From: Planctomycetota bacterium
Lineage (GTDB): Bacteria > Planctomycetota > Phycisphaerae > WQYP01
Reading direction: 5' to 3'
Length of the DNA: 28,462 nucleotides
Assembly: GCA_021785155.1 (NCBI GenBank)
Contig: JAJYGE010000029.1
Location: 1 to 28,462, forward strand
Position numbers and translations under genes: made by a program
The notes under the pieces: generated by a model
What the model saw: the letters and a program-made list of their open reading frames with translations, nothing else
Told to the model about the DNA's origin: nothing
Database searches by the model: none
In this document: positions 17,975 through 24,671 of the stretch, in pieces
How positions within the stretch are numbered: the first letter of the stretch is position 1
Layout: every line of letters begins with the position of its first letter

Positions 17975-19165
17975 TTAATTTTCGGCCAGAAAATTTATCG
18001 CCAGAGCGGACATCACGCCAATGCCCACCGCCACGGCGGAATCAGGAAATTCATAGTGCGGATTATGGAGCATCGGGTAGGTTTTGCGCCCCCGCGGGCG
18101 GGTTCCAAGAATAAAAAAGCATCCGGGCACACGTCGCAGATAATAGGCAAAATCTTCGCTCCACAGGAACGGCTGATCCAGCAGATGCACATTTTCAGGG
18201 CCTAATGCGGCGCGGGCCGTGCGGTCAAATAGTTCATAAGCGGCATTGCTGTTGATCGTCGCGGGCGTGCCGCTGGTTAATTGCACCTCGGCCCGGCAGC
18301 CATGCACGGCGGCAAGACTACGGCTGATCTCGCGGATCAGGCTGATGGTCTGTTTGCGAACCGGCGCGGTAAGCGTGCGTAATGTTCCACTTAGCGTAGC
18401 GCAATCAGGCACCACATTGCTGGCCTGCCCGGCGTTAAACATGCCCACCGTGAAAACAACCGTATCGGTTGGTGAGATCCGCTGCGTGATTGCGGAGGAT
18501 ATTTCCGTCATCAGAGCCGCCGCGCATTGAATCGGGTTTTTCCCTTTATGCGGATACGCCGAATGGGTGCCGACGCCGCGCACGACAAGCGTCACCGTAT
18601 CCACCGCCGCCAGTAATCCTCCCGGGCGGGACGCCACTTGCCCGACATCCAATTCCGGCCAGCCATGCAAACCAAAAATCGCCTGCACGGGTGGAAACTC
18701 GAGAACCCTATCTTCGCACATCCGTGCCGCTCCGTTGCGGCCCTCTTCGGCCGGCTGGAAAATCAATTTAACCCGACCATGCAGCAATTCAGAGCGCGCC
18801 GCCAGATATGCCGCCGTGCCCAGCAGCACCGCCATGTGACCATCATGACCGCAGGCGTGCATAAGTCCGGGGCGACGGCTTTTCCAGGTAGCGCCGGTGC
18901 CCTCAGTCACGGGAAGCGCGTCCATATCGGCCCGTAGTGCCACGCACCGGTCACCGTTTCCAATTTCAGCCAAAATACCGGTACCACCGCCCAAACCGCG
19001 CTGCATGCGAATGCCCAGACGGCTTAATTCCGCCGCCACCATGTCGCTGGTGTCGTACTCCTGATAGGCCAGTTCCGGAATTTGATGCAGTTGATGCCTC
19101 AACTTCACCGCCCGACGAATAATCCGGCCAGTGGGAGCAGATTCTTGGGATAATGTTTCAACCAT
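17975..19165 (-). CDS. M20D-family metal-dependent amidohydrolase (N-acyl amino acid / hippurate hydrolase type)
   Basis: This 396-residue enzyme belongs to peptidase family M20D, which hydrolyses N-acyl amino acids or related amides with a two-metal site. Seen are ALRADMDALPV, HACGHDGHMA (Cys105 and His107 as metal ligands), QPAEEGRNGA (catalytic/metal Glu pair 140-141), LHGWP (His167), the dimerisation-domain signature GVGTHSAYPHKGKNP, and MLHNPHYEFPD with the final ligand His. Length fits the family at about 390 residues. I start at the ATG 19165 (MVETLSQES); the in-frame ATG at 19261 would add a 32-residue tail unlike the family and intrude on the divergent promoter. It is the first gene of a likely two-gene unit with the TIGR03790 gene. 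Substrate is not determined. Confidence 0.92.
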   Translation of the reverse strand: MVETLSQESAPTGRIIRRAVKLRHQLHQIPELAYQEYDTSDMVAAELSRLGIRMQRGLGGGTGILAEIGNGDRCVALRADMDALPVTEGTGATWKSRRPGLMHACGHDGHMAVLLGTAAYLAARSELLHGRVKLIFQPAEEGRNGAARMCEDRVLEFPPVQAIFGLHGWPELDVGQVASRPGGLLAAVDTVTLVVRGVGTHSAYPHKGKNPIQCAAALMTEISSAITQRISPTDTVVFTVGMFNAGQASNVVPDCATLSGTLRTLTAPVRKQTISLIREISRSLAAVHGCRAEVQLTSGTPATINSNAAYELFDRTARAALGPENVHLLDQPFLWSEDFAYYLRRVPGCFFILGTRPRGRKTYPMLHNPHYEFPDSAVAVGIGVMSALAINFLAEN

Positions 19166-19283
19166 ACTAACACCAATGTGCAACCTAGCCGGTGCTGCAG
19201 GATTTTGCAACCAAAAGCGACACGCCTGGATGTCAATGCCGATCACGGGCGGTATAGTCATTATCCGGGTTTGTTCCGGGACT

Positions 19284-19312
19284 TTGCCACACCGGGCGGG
19301 TTATGTTCAAAT
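19284..19312 (+). promoter_or_regulatory. Putative promoter of the GT-C/TPR gene pair
   Basis: TTGCCA (19284-19289, 5/6 to TTGACA) and TCAAAT (19307-19312, 4/6 to TATAAT) are 17 nt apart. The predicted transcription start falls at or next to the ATG at 19320, so the first message may be leaderless or nearly so. This is a consensus match only. Confidence 0.3.
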
Positions 19313-19319
19313 ATAAGGT

Positions 19320-21563
19320 ATGTCTGAAGTGCCATCCGTACCATCTGATCCTGAAGCCCAATCCCAGGCCGGTGCCGTTGCGCCGATCCGGGTCGGGGGA
19401 TTATCCGCGGCCAAAACGTTTGTTCTGGCCGCACTGGGCTTGTTGTTACTCACGCTGATTGCATACTGGCCTCTGCATACGGCGGGATATATCTGGGATG
19501 ATTCCGGCTGGCTGGTAAACAATCACTTTGTGCATCATTGGACGGGTTTATGGAATATCTGGTTTGAACCCAAAGATTCCATTCAATATTACCCCCTGGT
19601 TTTTACCGCCTTTAATATTCAGTGGCATCTTTGGGGAGCCAATACCTTTGCATACCATCTGGTAAATATTCTCGTACAGGCAGTGGACGCGATCCTGCTG
19701 TGGCGGGTACTGGTGAACTTGAATCTTCGCAGCGCCTGGGTCGCGGCCGCAATCTGGGCGATTCATCCCGTACAGGTGGAAACCGTGGGTTGGGTGGTGG
19801 AACAGAAAAGTTTGCTTTCCGCCCTGTTTTTGTTTCCGGCGATCCTCGCATGGATGCGTTTCTCGGGTATCCGTTCCGAGCATCCGCCTGGTTCACCGTT
19901 TCTGACTCCGCGTGAATGGCGAATGTATATTCTGGGAACATTGGCCTACATTCTGGCGCTATCCGCCAAGACGGATGTCTGTATTATTCCCATTGTGCTG
20001 CTTCTGGTTCTGGGATGGAAACGCGGATCTCTACACCGTCGCGATGTTCTGCTGCTGACGCCCTGGCTGTTACTTGGCTTCATCGCGGCACTGGTAACAA
20101 TCCATATTGAACATAGCCAGGTCGGGGCCAATGGTCCGGAATTTCACTTTACCATCGCGCAGCATCTTATTATTGCGGGCAGGGACCTCTGGTTTTATCC
20201 CGTCAAGCTGCTTTGGCCCTGGCCATTGATGGCTGTTTATCCACGCTGGCACATTAGCCATCCGGCCATCTGGGAATGGATATTTCCGATTACCGGTTTT
20301 GCCGTTCCAGTGGTGCTCCTGGCGTTATCCAGAAAAATTGGCCGCGGACCATTTGTCGCGGTGGCCGCTTATGGACTGATGATTTCACCGCTGCTGGGTT
20401 TTATCGCTTTTTATACCGAAATATATACCTTTGTCGCGGATCATTATCAGTATCTGGCCTGCATCGGTATTATTGTTCTGATTACTGAGGGCGTCGCCGG
20501 ATTATTACACCTTTATAACGCGCGATTGAAAGTCGCCACCGATCACATCCCGGCGGACCAAGAGAACCTCCCCACATCGGCGGAGACCTCTGACCGTGCG
20601 GCGCTCATCCGGCGGCTTACCATGTCCATATCCGCTCTGGTGCTGCTGGTTCTGGGAACCATTACCTGGGTCCAATGTGAAACCTATACGCCTCCCGAGC
20701 ATCTCTGGACACATGACTTAAAATACTATCCCAACAGTTGGGTAGCCATGGAACATATCGGCACCCACGAACTTGAACATGGCAAAATCCACGCCGGTTT
20801 AAGTCTTCTGCATCAGTCCGATCAGCTTTCGCATGGTGGCAGCTTCGTGATAAACTCCGATCTCGGCGATGCCTACCGGGCCTTGGGAGATTATGCCAGG
20901 GCCATCAGCTATTATCGACACTCGCTATCTCTGGCACCCATTCAGCCGGCAACGCTTGCACACCTGGTGCAATGCTATCAACATCTGGGAAACTGGCGTC
21001 AGGCATACACCGATCTGTTGCATGGGGTTCAATTGCTCCCGCGATCGGCGGCCCTGCAAGTGGAATTGGCCGATATGCTGGTGCGGGCGCGACATCCGCA
21101 ACTTGCCATCCCACATTATTTGATGGCGATAAAATATGAGCCTGACAACACGCACGCTCTTTTCGGCTTGGCGCAGGCATTTCAAAGCGTGGGGCGGTGG
21201 GACAAGGCGGTCCGCTATTATCGCCGGACATTCAACGTGTCCCCAGGATTTGGACAGGGACATTTCATCTATGGGGTGGGCCTATTGCAGCATGGACAAC
21301 CCGCCGCCGCCGCACATCAATTTCAGACCGTCCTGCAATTAGGCCGACACTTGAGATTTAAACATGGCACGCTGGGAAAACAATTGTGCCCCGAGCCTTG
21401 GCGGATTGAAACCCATCAACAATTGGCTCGCGCATTGCAAATGTTGCATCATCCTAAGCAAGCGGCCAATCAGGACGCGATCGTTGCAAGCCTGATACTG
21501 CGACAGAAACAATGGGCCGCGGATCACCAAAACACAACCCGATCTTCCGGTCATGGACATTAA
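19320..21563 (+). CDS. TMTC-like GT-C membrane protein with C-terminal TPR repeats (first of tandem pair)
   Basis: This 747-residue protein joins a multi-pass membrane half to a TPR half, the layout of the TMTC protein O-mannosyltransferases and related bacterial GT-C proteins. After the first membrane helix (about 31-50) the first loop carries IWDDSGW with an Asp pair at 60-61, as in GT-C enzymes. Further blocks are YYPLVFTAFNIQWHLWG, AIHPVQVETVGWVVEQKSLLSALF and VADHYQYLACIG, with about ten hydrophobic segments up to residue 450. Residues about 475-690 hold TPR units such as GDAYRALGDYARAISYYRHSL and GLAQAFQSVGRWDKAVRYYRRTF. Donor and acceptor are unknown; a role in protein or polymer glycosylation is inferred. 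The next gene starts 18 nt downstream and is a paralogue. The ATG at 19320 has only AAGG close upstream. Confidence 0.82.
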   Translation: MSEVPSVPSDPEAQSQAGAVAPIRVGGLSAAKTFVLAALGLLLLTLIAYWPLHTAGYIWDDSGWLVNNHFVHHWTGLWNIWFEPKDSIQYYPLVFTAFNIQWHLWGANTFAYHLVNILVQAVDAILLWRVLVNLNLRSAWVAAAIWAIHPVQVETVGWVVEQKSLLSALFLFPAILAWMRFSGIRSEHPPGSPFLTPREWRMYILGTLAYILALSAKTDVCIIPIVLLLVLGWKRGSLHRRDVLLLTPWLLLGFIAALVTIHIEHSQVGANGPEFHFTIAQHLIIAGRDLWFYPVKLLWPWPLMAVYPRWHISHPAIWEWIFPITGFAVPVVLLALSRKIGRGPFVAVAAYGLMISPLLGFIAFYTEIYTFVADHYQYLACIGIIVLITEGVAGLLHLYNARLKVATDHIPADQENLPTSAETSDRAALIRRLTMSISALVLLVLGTITWVQCETYTPPEHLWTHDLKYYPNSWVAMEHIGTHELEHGKIHAGLSLLHQSDQLSHGGSFVINSDLGDAYRALGDYARAISYYRHSLSLAPIQPATLAHLVQCYQHLGNWRQAYTDLLHGVQLLPRSAALQVELADMLVRARHPQLAIPHYLMAIKYEPDNTHALFGLAQAFQSVGRWDKAVRYYRRTFNVSPGFGQGHFIYGVGLLQHGQPAAAAHQFQTVLQLGRHLRFKHGTLGKQLCPEPWRIETHQQLARALQMLHHPKQAANQDAIVASLILRQKQWAADHQNTTRSSGHGH

Positions 21564-21581
21564 ATAAAGGTAAATGAGCTT

Positions 21582-23405
21582 ATGAAATCGACGCAGGCTA
21601 TTTCTCAATCAGACGCGACCGCCGAGGTTGCCGCCGCCAACCAGCGCCGCTGGAAGCTCATTCTGGGCATCGGCGGATTGCTGTTGCTGACGCTGGCGGT
21701 TTATTATCCATTGCGACTGGGGATTTATCTTTGGGATGACGGACAATGGGTCACCAACAATCCGATCGTTCATCACTGGCGGGGATTTGAAATATTCTGG
21801 CTGCATCCCGAAGCCATGGCCCAATATTATCCCATGACCTTCAGCTTTCTGTCGGTTGAGTACCATATATGGGGCCTGCATTCTCTGCCTTATCATCTGG
21901 TAAATGTTTTATTCCAGGCGGTCAACGCGATTTTACTCTGGCTGATTCTGCGCCGATTGGAACTCCGATCCGCATGGCTGGTAGCCGCCCTTTTCGCCAT
22001 CCATCCCGTTCAGGTCGAAACGGTGGCCTGGGTGGCGGAAATCAAGAATTTATTGTCGGGCTTTTTCTATTTTCTGGCCTTGCTTACGTTTCTTAGGTTC
22101 AGTGCAATCGGCCCCCGCCCCACCGGCACATTACATGCCTCATCCGCGGAAAAGCCCGGTTCCAATCATCAACTTTATGTGATTTCAACGCTGCTTTTCC
22201 TCTTTGGCCTGCTGAGCAAAACCGCCATCTGCACCTTACCGGTGGCCATCTTGATTATTCTGTGGTGGAAAGACGCCCTGCGCAACCGCGAAATCATCCT
22301 CCATCTGATTCCCTGGTTTATCATCGCTTTTATCATTGGTCTGGTCACCATCCACGTTGAGCATACCAGCACGGGTGCCCATGGACCGGATTGGCATTTT
22401 TCATTGGCGCAACGATTCCTGATTGCGGGCCACGCCTTCTGGTTTTATCTCTTCAAACTGATTTGGCCAAATCCTCTCCTGATGATTTACCCGCGCTGGG
22501 GGCTTGACCATTCCATTGGATTCCTTTGGGTGATCGCCACCGTGGCGCTGTTTACATTCCTGTGGCTGCTCAAGGATTACATCGGTCGCGGCCCGTTCGC
22601 CGCGATGCTGTTTTACCTCATTACCATCGGCCCCGTGCTGGGCTTCATCGCATTTTATACCCAACTTTATAGCTTCGTCGCGGATCATTATCAGTATCTG
22701 GCCTGCATCGGCCCCATGGTACTCGCCGGTGAACTGATCTATTTGGCCGCCGATCGCGCCGGAAAATGGAACTTTCTGATTCCTGGAATGGCCTCAGCCA
22801 TTATTCTGACGGTGCTCGGGGTGATCAGTTTTAACCAGAGCCGACTCTATCAATCCGATTACCGCCTCTGGCACTATATTTACCGGCGCAATCGCAACTC
22901 CTTTATTGTCAAGGCGTTGTATGGCGCAACCCTGCTGGAACGGCAGAAACTCCAACCGGGACTGGAGCAGCTCGCGGCCGCTAACGCCATGCAGCCCCAT
23001 GTCGTTTCCGTTGTATTTAATCTGGCCGCGGCGTACATGCTCACGGGCCACTATCATCGCGCTTTGCATTACTATGGCTGGTATCTGATGCGCATTCCCG
23101 GTTCGGTTGATGCATGGACCGATGCCGCGAATTGCCTTGTCGCGCTGCGGGCGTATGACGCGGCGGCTAAAGACCTCGCCATGGCCTGTCAGCTCAAGCC
23201 GGACTTTGCCGTGGGGTGGATGGAGTTGGCCCATGTCAGCTATCTGGCCGGGCACCGGCGTTTTGCGGAACAATTCTATCAACGGGCCATCCGCCTGGAT
23301 CCGGCGATGACTAAAGTTCCACTGGCGATTTCACCCGCCATGCTGCCCAAGCTTCGGGCCAACAGCCTCGCCACCGGCCAGCCCAATGGCCAGATGAAAA
23401 AGTGA
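21582..23405 (+). CDS. TMTC-like GT-C membrane protein with C-terminal TPR repeats (second of tandem pair)
   Basis: This 607-residue protein is a paralogue of the preceding one. Shared blocks include YLWDDGQW (Asp pair 52-53), QYYPMTFSF, HLVNVLFQAVNAILLW, AIHPVQVETVAWVAEIKNLLSG, FWFYLFKLIWPNPLLMIYPRW and VADHYQYLACIG. The membrane half runs to about residue 415. The TPR tail is shorter than its neighbour's, with about three to four units (FNLAAAYMLTGHYHRALHYY; MELAHVSYLAGHRRFAEQFYQRAI), which accounts for most of the length difference. Upstream, AAAGGTAAATGAGCTT supplies a ribosome binding region. It is 18 nt after the first paralogue and surely cotranscribed. The pair likely arose by tandem duplication. 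Function is inferred as in the first copy. Confidence 0.82.
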   Translation: MKSTQAISQSDATAEVAAANQRRWKLILGIGGLLLLTLAVYYPLRLGIYLWDDGQWVTNNPIVHHWRGFEIFWLHPEAMAQYYPMTFSFLSVEYHIWGLHSLPYHLVNVLFQAVNAILLWLILRRLELRSAWLVAALFAIHPVQVETVAWVAEIKNLLSGFFYFLALLTFLRFSAIGPRPTGTLHASSAEKPGSNHQLYVISTLLFLFGLLSKTAICTLPVAILIILWWKDALRNREIILHLIPWFIIAFIIGLVTIHVEHTSTGAHGPDWHFSLAQRFLIAGHAFWFYLFKLIWPNPLLMIYPRWGLDHSIGFLWVIATVALFTFLWLLKDYIGRGPFAAMLFYLITIGPVLGFIAFYTQLYSFVADHYQYLACIGPMVLAGELIYLAADRAGKWNFLIPGMASAIILTVLGVISFNQSRLYQSDYRLWHYIYRRNRNSFIVKALYGATLLERQKLQPGLEQLAAANAMQPHVVSVVFNLAAAYMLTGHYHRALHYYGWYLMRIPGSVDAWTDAANCLVALRAYDAAAKDLAMACQLKPDFAVGWMELAHVSYLAGHRRFAEQFYQRAIRLDPAMTKVPLAISPAMLPKLRANSLATGQPNGQMKK

Positions 23406-23422
23406 TATCCATGCAGGGCACC

Positions 23423-23449
23423 CCCGGCGGAAAGGATTACTTTGCCGGG
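23423..23449 (+). terminator. Hairpin after the GT-C/TPR genes, possible terminator
   Basis: CCCGGC-(GG)-AAAG and CTTTGCCGGG form a 10-bp stem with a 2-nt bulge and a GATTA loop, 17 nt after the stop codon at 23405. It is not followed by a clear T-run, so intrinsic termination is only possible. Confidence 0.35.
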
Positions 23450-23514
23450 CGGTTATACCTCCTGAACGCCAACATCTTTTCCGGGCGCACCGCTGTTTTC
23501 AGATCATGAAGGCG

Positions 23515-23523
23515 GATTGCCGC
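23515..23523 (+). repeat. 9-bp direct repeat, left copy (candidate target-site duplication)
   Basis: GATTGCCGC directly abuts the left end of the inverted-repeat element and is repeated exactly at 23707-23715, directly abutting its right end. Confidence 0.65.
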
Positions 23524-23706
23524 GGATGCGTGACACTTTATGCGGGTATGGTTTTATTGCACCGCAAGCACGATGCCCCCGGAGCACCGTCATGGTCATG
23601 CGGTGCCGCTGGTCCGCGCGAGGGCTGACGGCACCGGGTTATCACCACGGTGCTCGGGGGAGAGACTATTGCGGTGTCCGTAACCCGCATAAAGCGTCAC
23701 GCACCC
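23524..23706. mobile_element. 183-bp MITE-like element with 24-bp terminal inverted repeats
   Basis: The ends at 23524-23547 (GGATGCGTGAC... ending TTTATGCGGGT) and 23683-23706 are reverse complements at 22 of 24 positions. Exact 9-bp direct repeats (GATTGCCGC) abut both ends, as expected for a target-site duplication. Inside, three further nested stems align in register: CACCGC (23560-23565) with GCGGTG (23671-23676); a 14-bp stem with one bulged base, 23576-23590 with 23647-23660; and CGGTGCCG (23601-23608) with CGGCACCG (23629-23636). The whole unit could fold as one long hairpin. It is far too short to encode a transposase, so if mobile it would move in trans. Several transposase families, including IS4-, IS1-, ISAs1- and IS256-type, leave duplications of 8-9 bp; the parent is not identified. 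No second copy lies in this window. Confidence 0.65.
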
Positions 23707-23715
23707 GATTGCCGC
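23707..23715 (+). repeat. 9-bp direct repeat, right copy (candidate target-site duplication)
   Basis: Exact second copy of GATTGCCGC, directly after the right terminal inverted repeat. Confidence 0.65.
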
Positions 23716-23745
23716 CGCCGCGTGGCGAATACTGGTAGTACCTTG

Positions 23746-24008
23746 TATAATTATTTACCGGGAATCAATCCGTGTGTCCACCGGTTGGCGATACCGGCGC
23801 GGCGGAATGGTTTTCGCCGCCGTCAAGACGCGGCGACACGGATGTATCCGCCGTAGATGGCACTCCAGGGAGCCGCGCTGCGGAGAGGCGGGCAAGAAAA
23901 CGCCACCGCGCCGGGAGGTGGGACGAAAATGCCCCTTGCCGATCCCGACAGGTACTCGAACCACTTTGGATGTCGGTGCTATTTATGAACAAATTCAAAG
24001 GATGCATT
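23746..24008 (+). other. TATAAT box and hairpin-rich GC-rich leader before the RHH/zinc-finger gene
   Basis: A perfect TATAAT (23746-23751) has only a poor -35 (TGGCGA, 23723-23728). If it is used, transcription starts near 23758 and leaves a leader of about 250 nt. The leader is rich in pairing potential. ATCCGTGT (23768-23775) pairs with ACACGGAT (23836-23843), enclosing CCGGT/ACCGG (23781-23785/23793-23797) and a 9-bp stem GCGGCGGAA/TTTCGCCGC (23799-23807/23812-23820, one G-T pair). Further on, GCGG and GGCG (23880-23890) pair with CGCC and CCGC (23901-23909). The in-frame codons upstream of 24009 give an Arg/Ser/Gly-rich sequence without ribosome binding site that I do not take as coding. 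It is not recognised as any known riboswitch; it could equally be a second non-coding repeat. Confidence 0.35.
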
Positions 24009-24506
24009 ATGCGTAAAAACAAACGGTCTAAAAAAATGCCTAAAGATCAGGTCATGGCGTTCAAGGTGGACGCAAAACTTGCGGATTTGCTCGCCAGCGT
24101 CAAAAACAAAAGCGAATTAATTCGCGATGCCGTCTACGCCTATCTGGGGCACCTCTGCCCGTTATGCGAAGGCAAAGGAACGATTCCCGCGAATCGCAGC
24201 CATGAAATTGAACTGCTGCTCAAGCAGTTGGAATTTGCAACCTGTACCGGTTGCCATACCGCATTGCCGGTTATGCCGCGTTTGCGAAAGCTCGTTACCA
24301 CCATGCCCAGACCGGATCGGGAACGTCTGAATGAATTTGAAAAAACCGGCGAATTATTGTGCTCGGATTGCTTTGAAAAAGCGGATCAATGCGACACCTG
24401 CGGGCAGCATGTGCCGCACGGACAATTACCCCAGCATCTGGCGCGCCGGCATATCCCGGCCAAAGCATTGAAGGGCGAGTCCGCGATAAATATCCGAAAA
24501 CCATAA
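24009..24506 (+). CDS. Putative ribbon-helix-helix regulator with multiple zinc-binding CxxC pairs and a C2H2-like finger
   Basis: This 165-residue protein is not a recognised named family. After a basic N-terminus, residues about 14-46 (VMAFKVDAKLADLLASV, KNKSELIRDAVYAYL) fit the ribbon-helix-helix pattern of CopG/MetJ-type DNA-binding proteins. Four CxxC pairs follow: C50/C53 (CPLCEGKG), C79/C82 (CTGCH), C118/C121 (CSDC) and C128/C131 (CDTC). The last, with H143 and H148 (LPQHLARRH), makes a C-x2-C-x11-H-x4-H array close to a classical C2H2 finger. Two or more bound zinc ions are expected. The ATG at 24009 has AAAGGA 6 nt upstream; an in-frame ATG at 23985 lacks one. It sits 165 nt upstream of the GH2 gene on the same strand, so it may regulate that locus, but this is inference. 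A redox or metal sensor is an alternative. Confidence 0.8.
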   Translation: MRKNKRSKKMPKDQVMAFKVDAKLADLLASVKNKSELIRDAVYAYLGHLCPLCEGKGTIPANRSHEIELLLKQLEFATCTGCHTALPVMPRLRKLVTTMPRPDRERLNEFEKTGELLCSDCFEKADQCDTCGQHVPHGQLPQHLARRHIPAKALKGESAINIRKP

Positions 24507-24590
24507 GCACGCGCAAGGGTTGCTGCCGCACGATGAACTGGTGCTGGAGGAGTGCTTTTCAACGCCGGGCCGGTCACCTCGTTTTAATTT

Positions 24591-24619
24591 TTGCAGAAAA
24601 TAGTATATGCCGCTACAAT
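24591..24619 (+). promoter_or_regulatory. Putative sigma70-type promoter of the GH2 gene at 24672
   Basis: TTGCAG (24591-24596) and TACAAT (24614-24619, 5/6) are separated by exactly 17 nt. The start of transcription would be near 24626, leaving a 46-nt leader with AGGAG 10 nt before the ATG at 24672. It also rules against the in-frame TTG at 24591 as a start, since that codon is part of the -35. Confidence 0.45.
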
Positions 24620-24671
24620 CACCGACGCTTATGTTGTTTTGGAATCTTATTTTTTCAGGAGTGCATTCCTA

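Noticed and set aside
19166..19261. N-terminal extension of the M20D amidohydrolase
   Set aside because: Thirty-two residues without family similarity would reach into the divergent promoter; the ATG at 19165 gives a family-typical length.
23768..23843. 76-nt cloverleaf-like fold resembling a tRNA
   Set aside because: It has no T-arm GTTCRA motif, no usable anticodon arm of 5 bp plus 7 nt, and an 8-bp closing helix.
23772..24008. In-frame 79-codon extension of the RHH/zinc-finger protein
   Set aside because: It is an Arg/Ser/Gly-rich low-complexity translation of a hairpin-rich segment. The ATG at 24009 has AAAGGA at good spacing, and the protein fold begins after it.
24591..24671. TTG start 27 codons before the GH2 Tat signal
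   Set aside because: The TTG is part of a -35/-10 pair with 17-nt spacing, and it would place 27 residues in front of a standard twin-arginine signal that has its own AGGAG.
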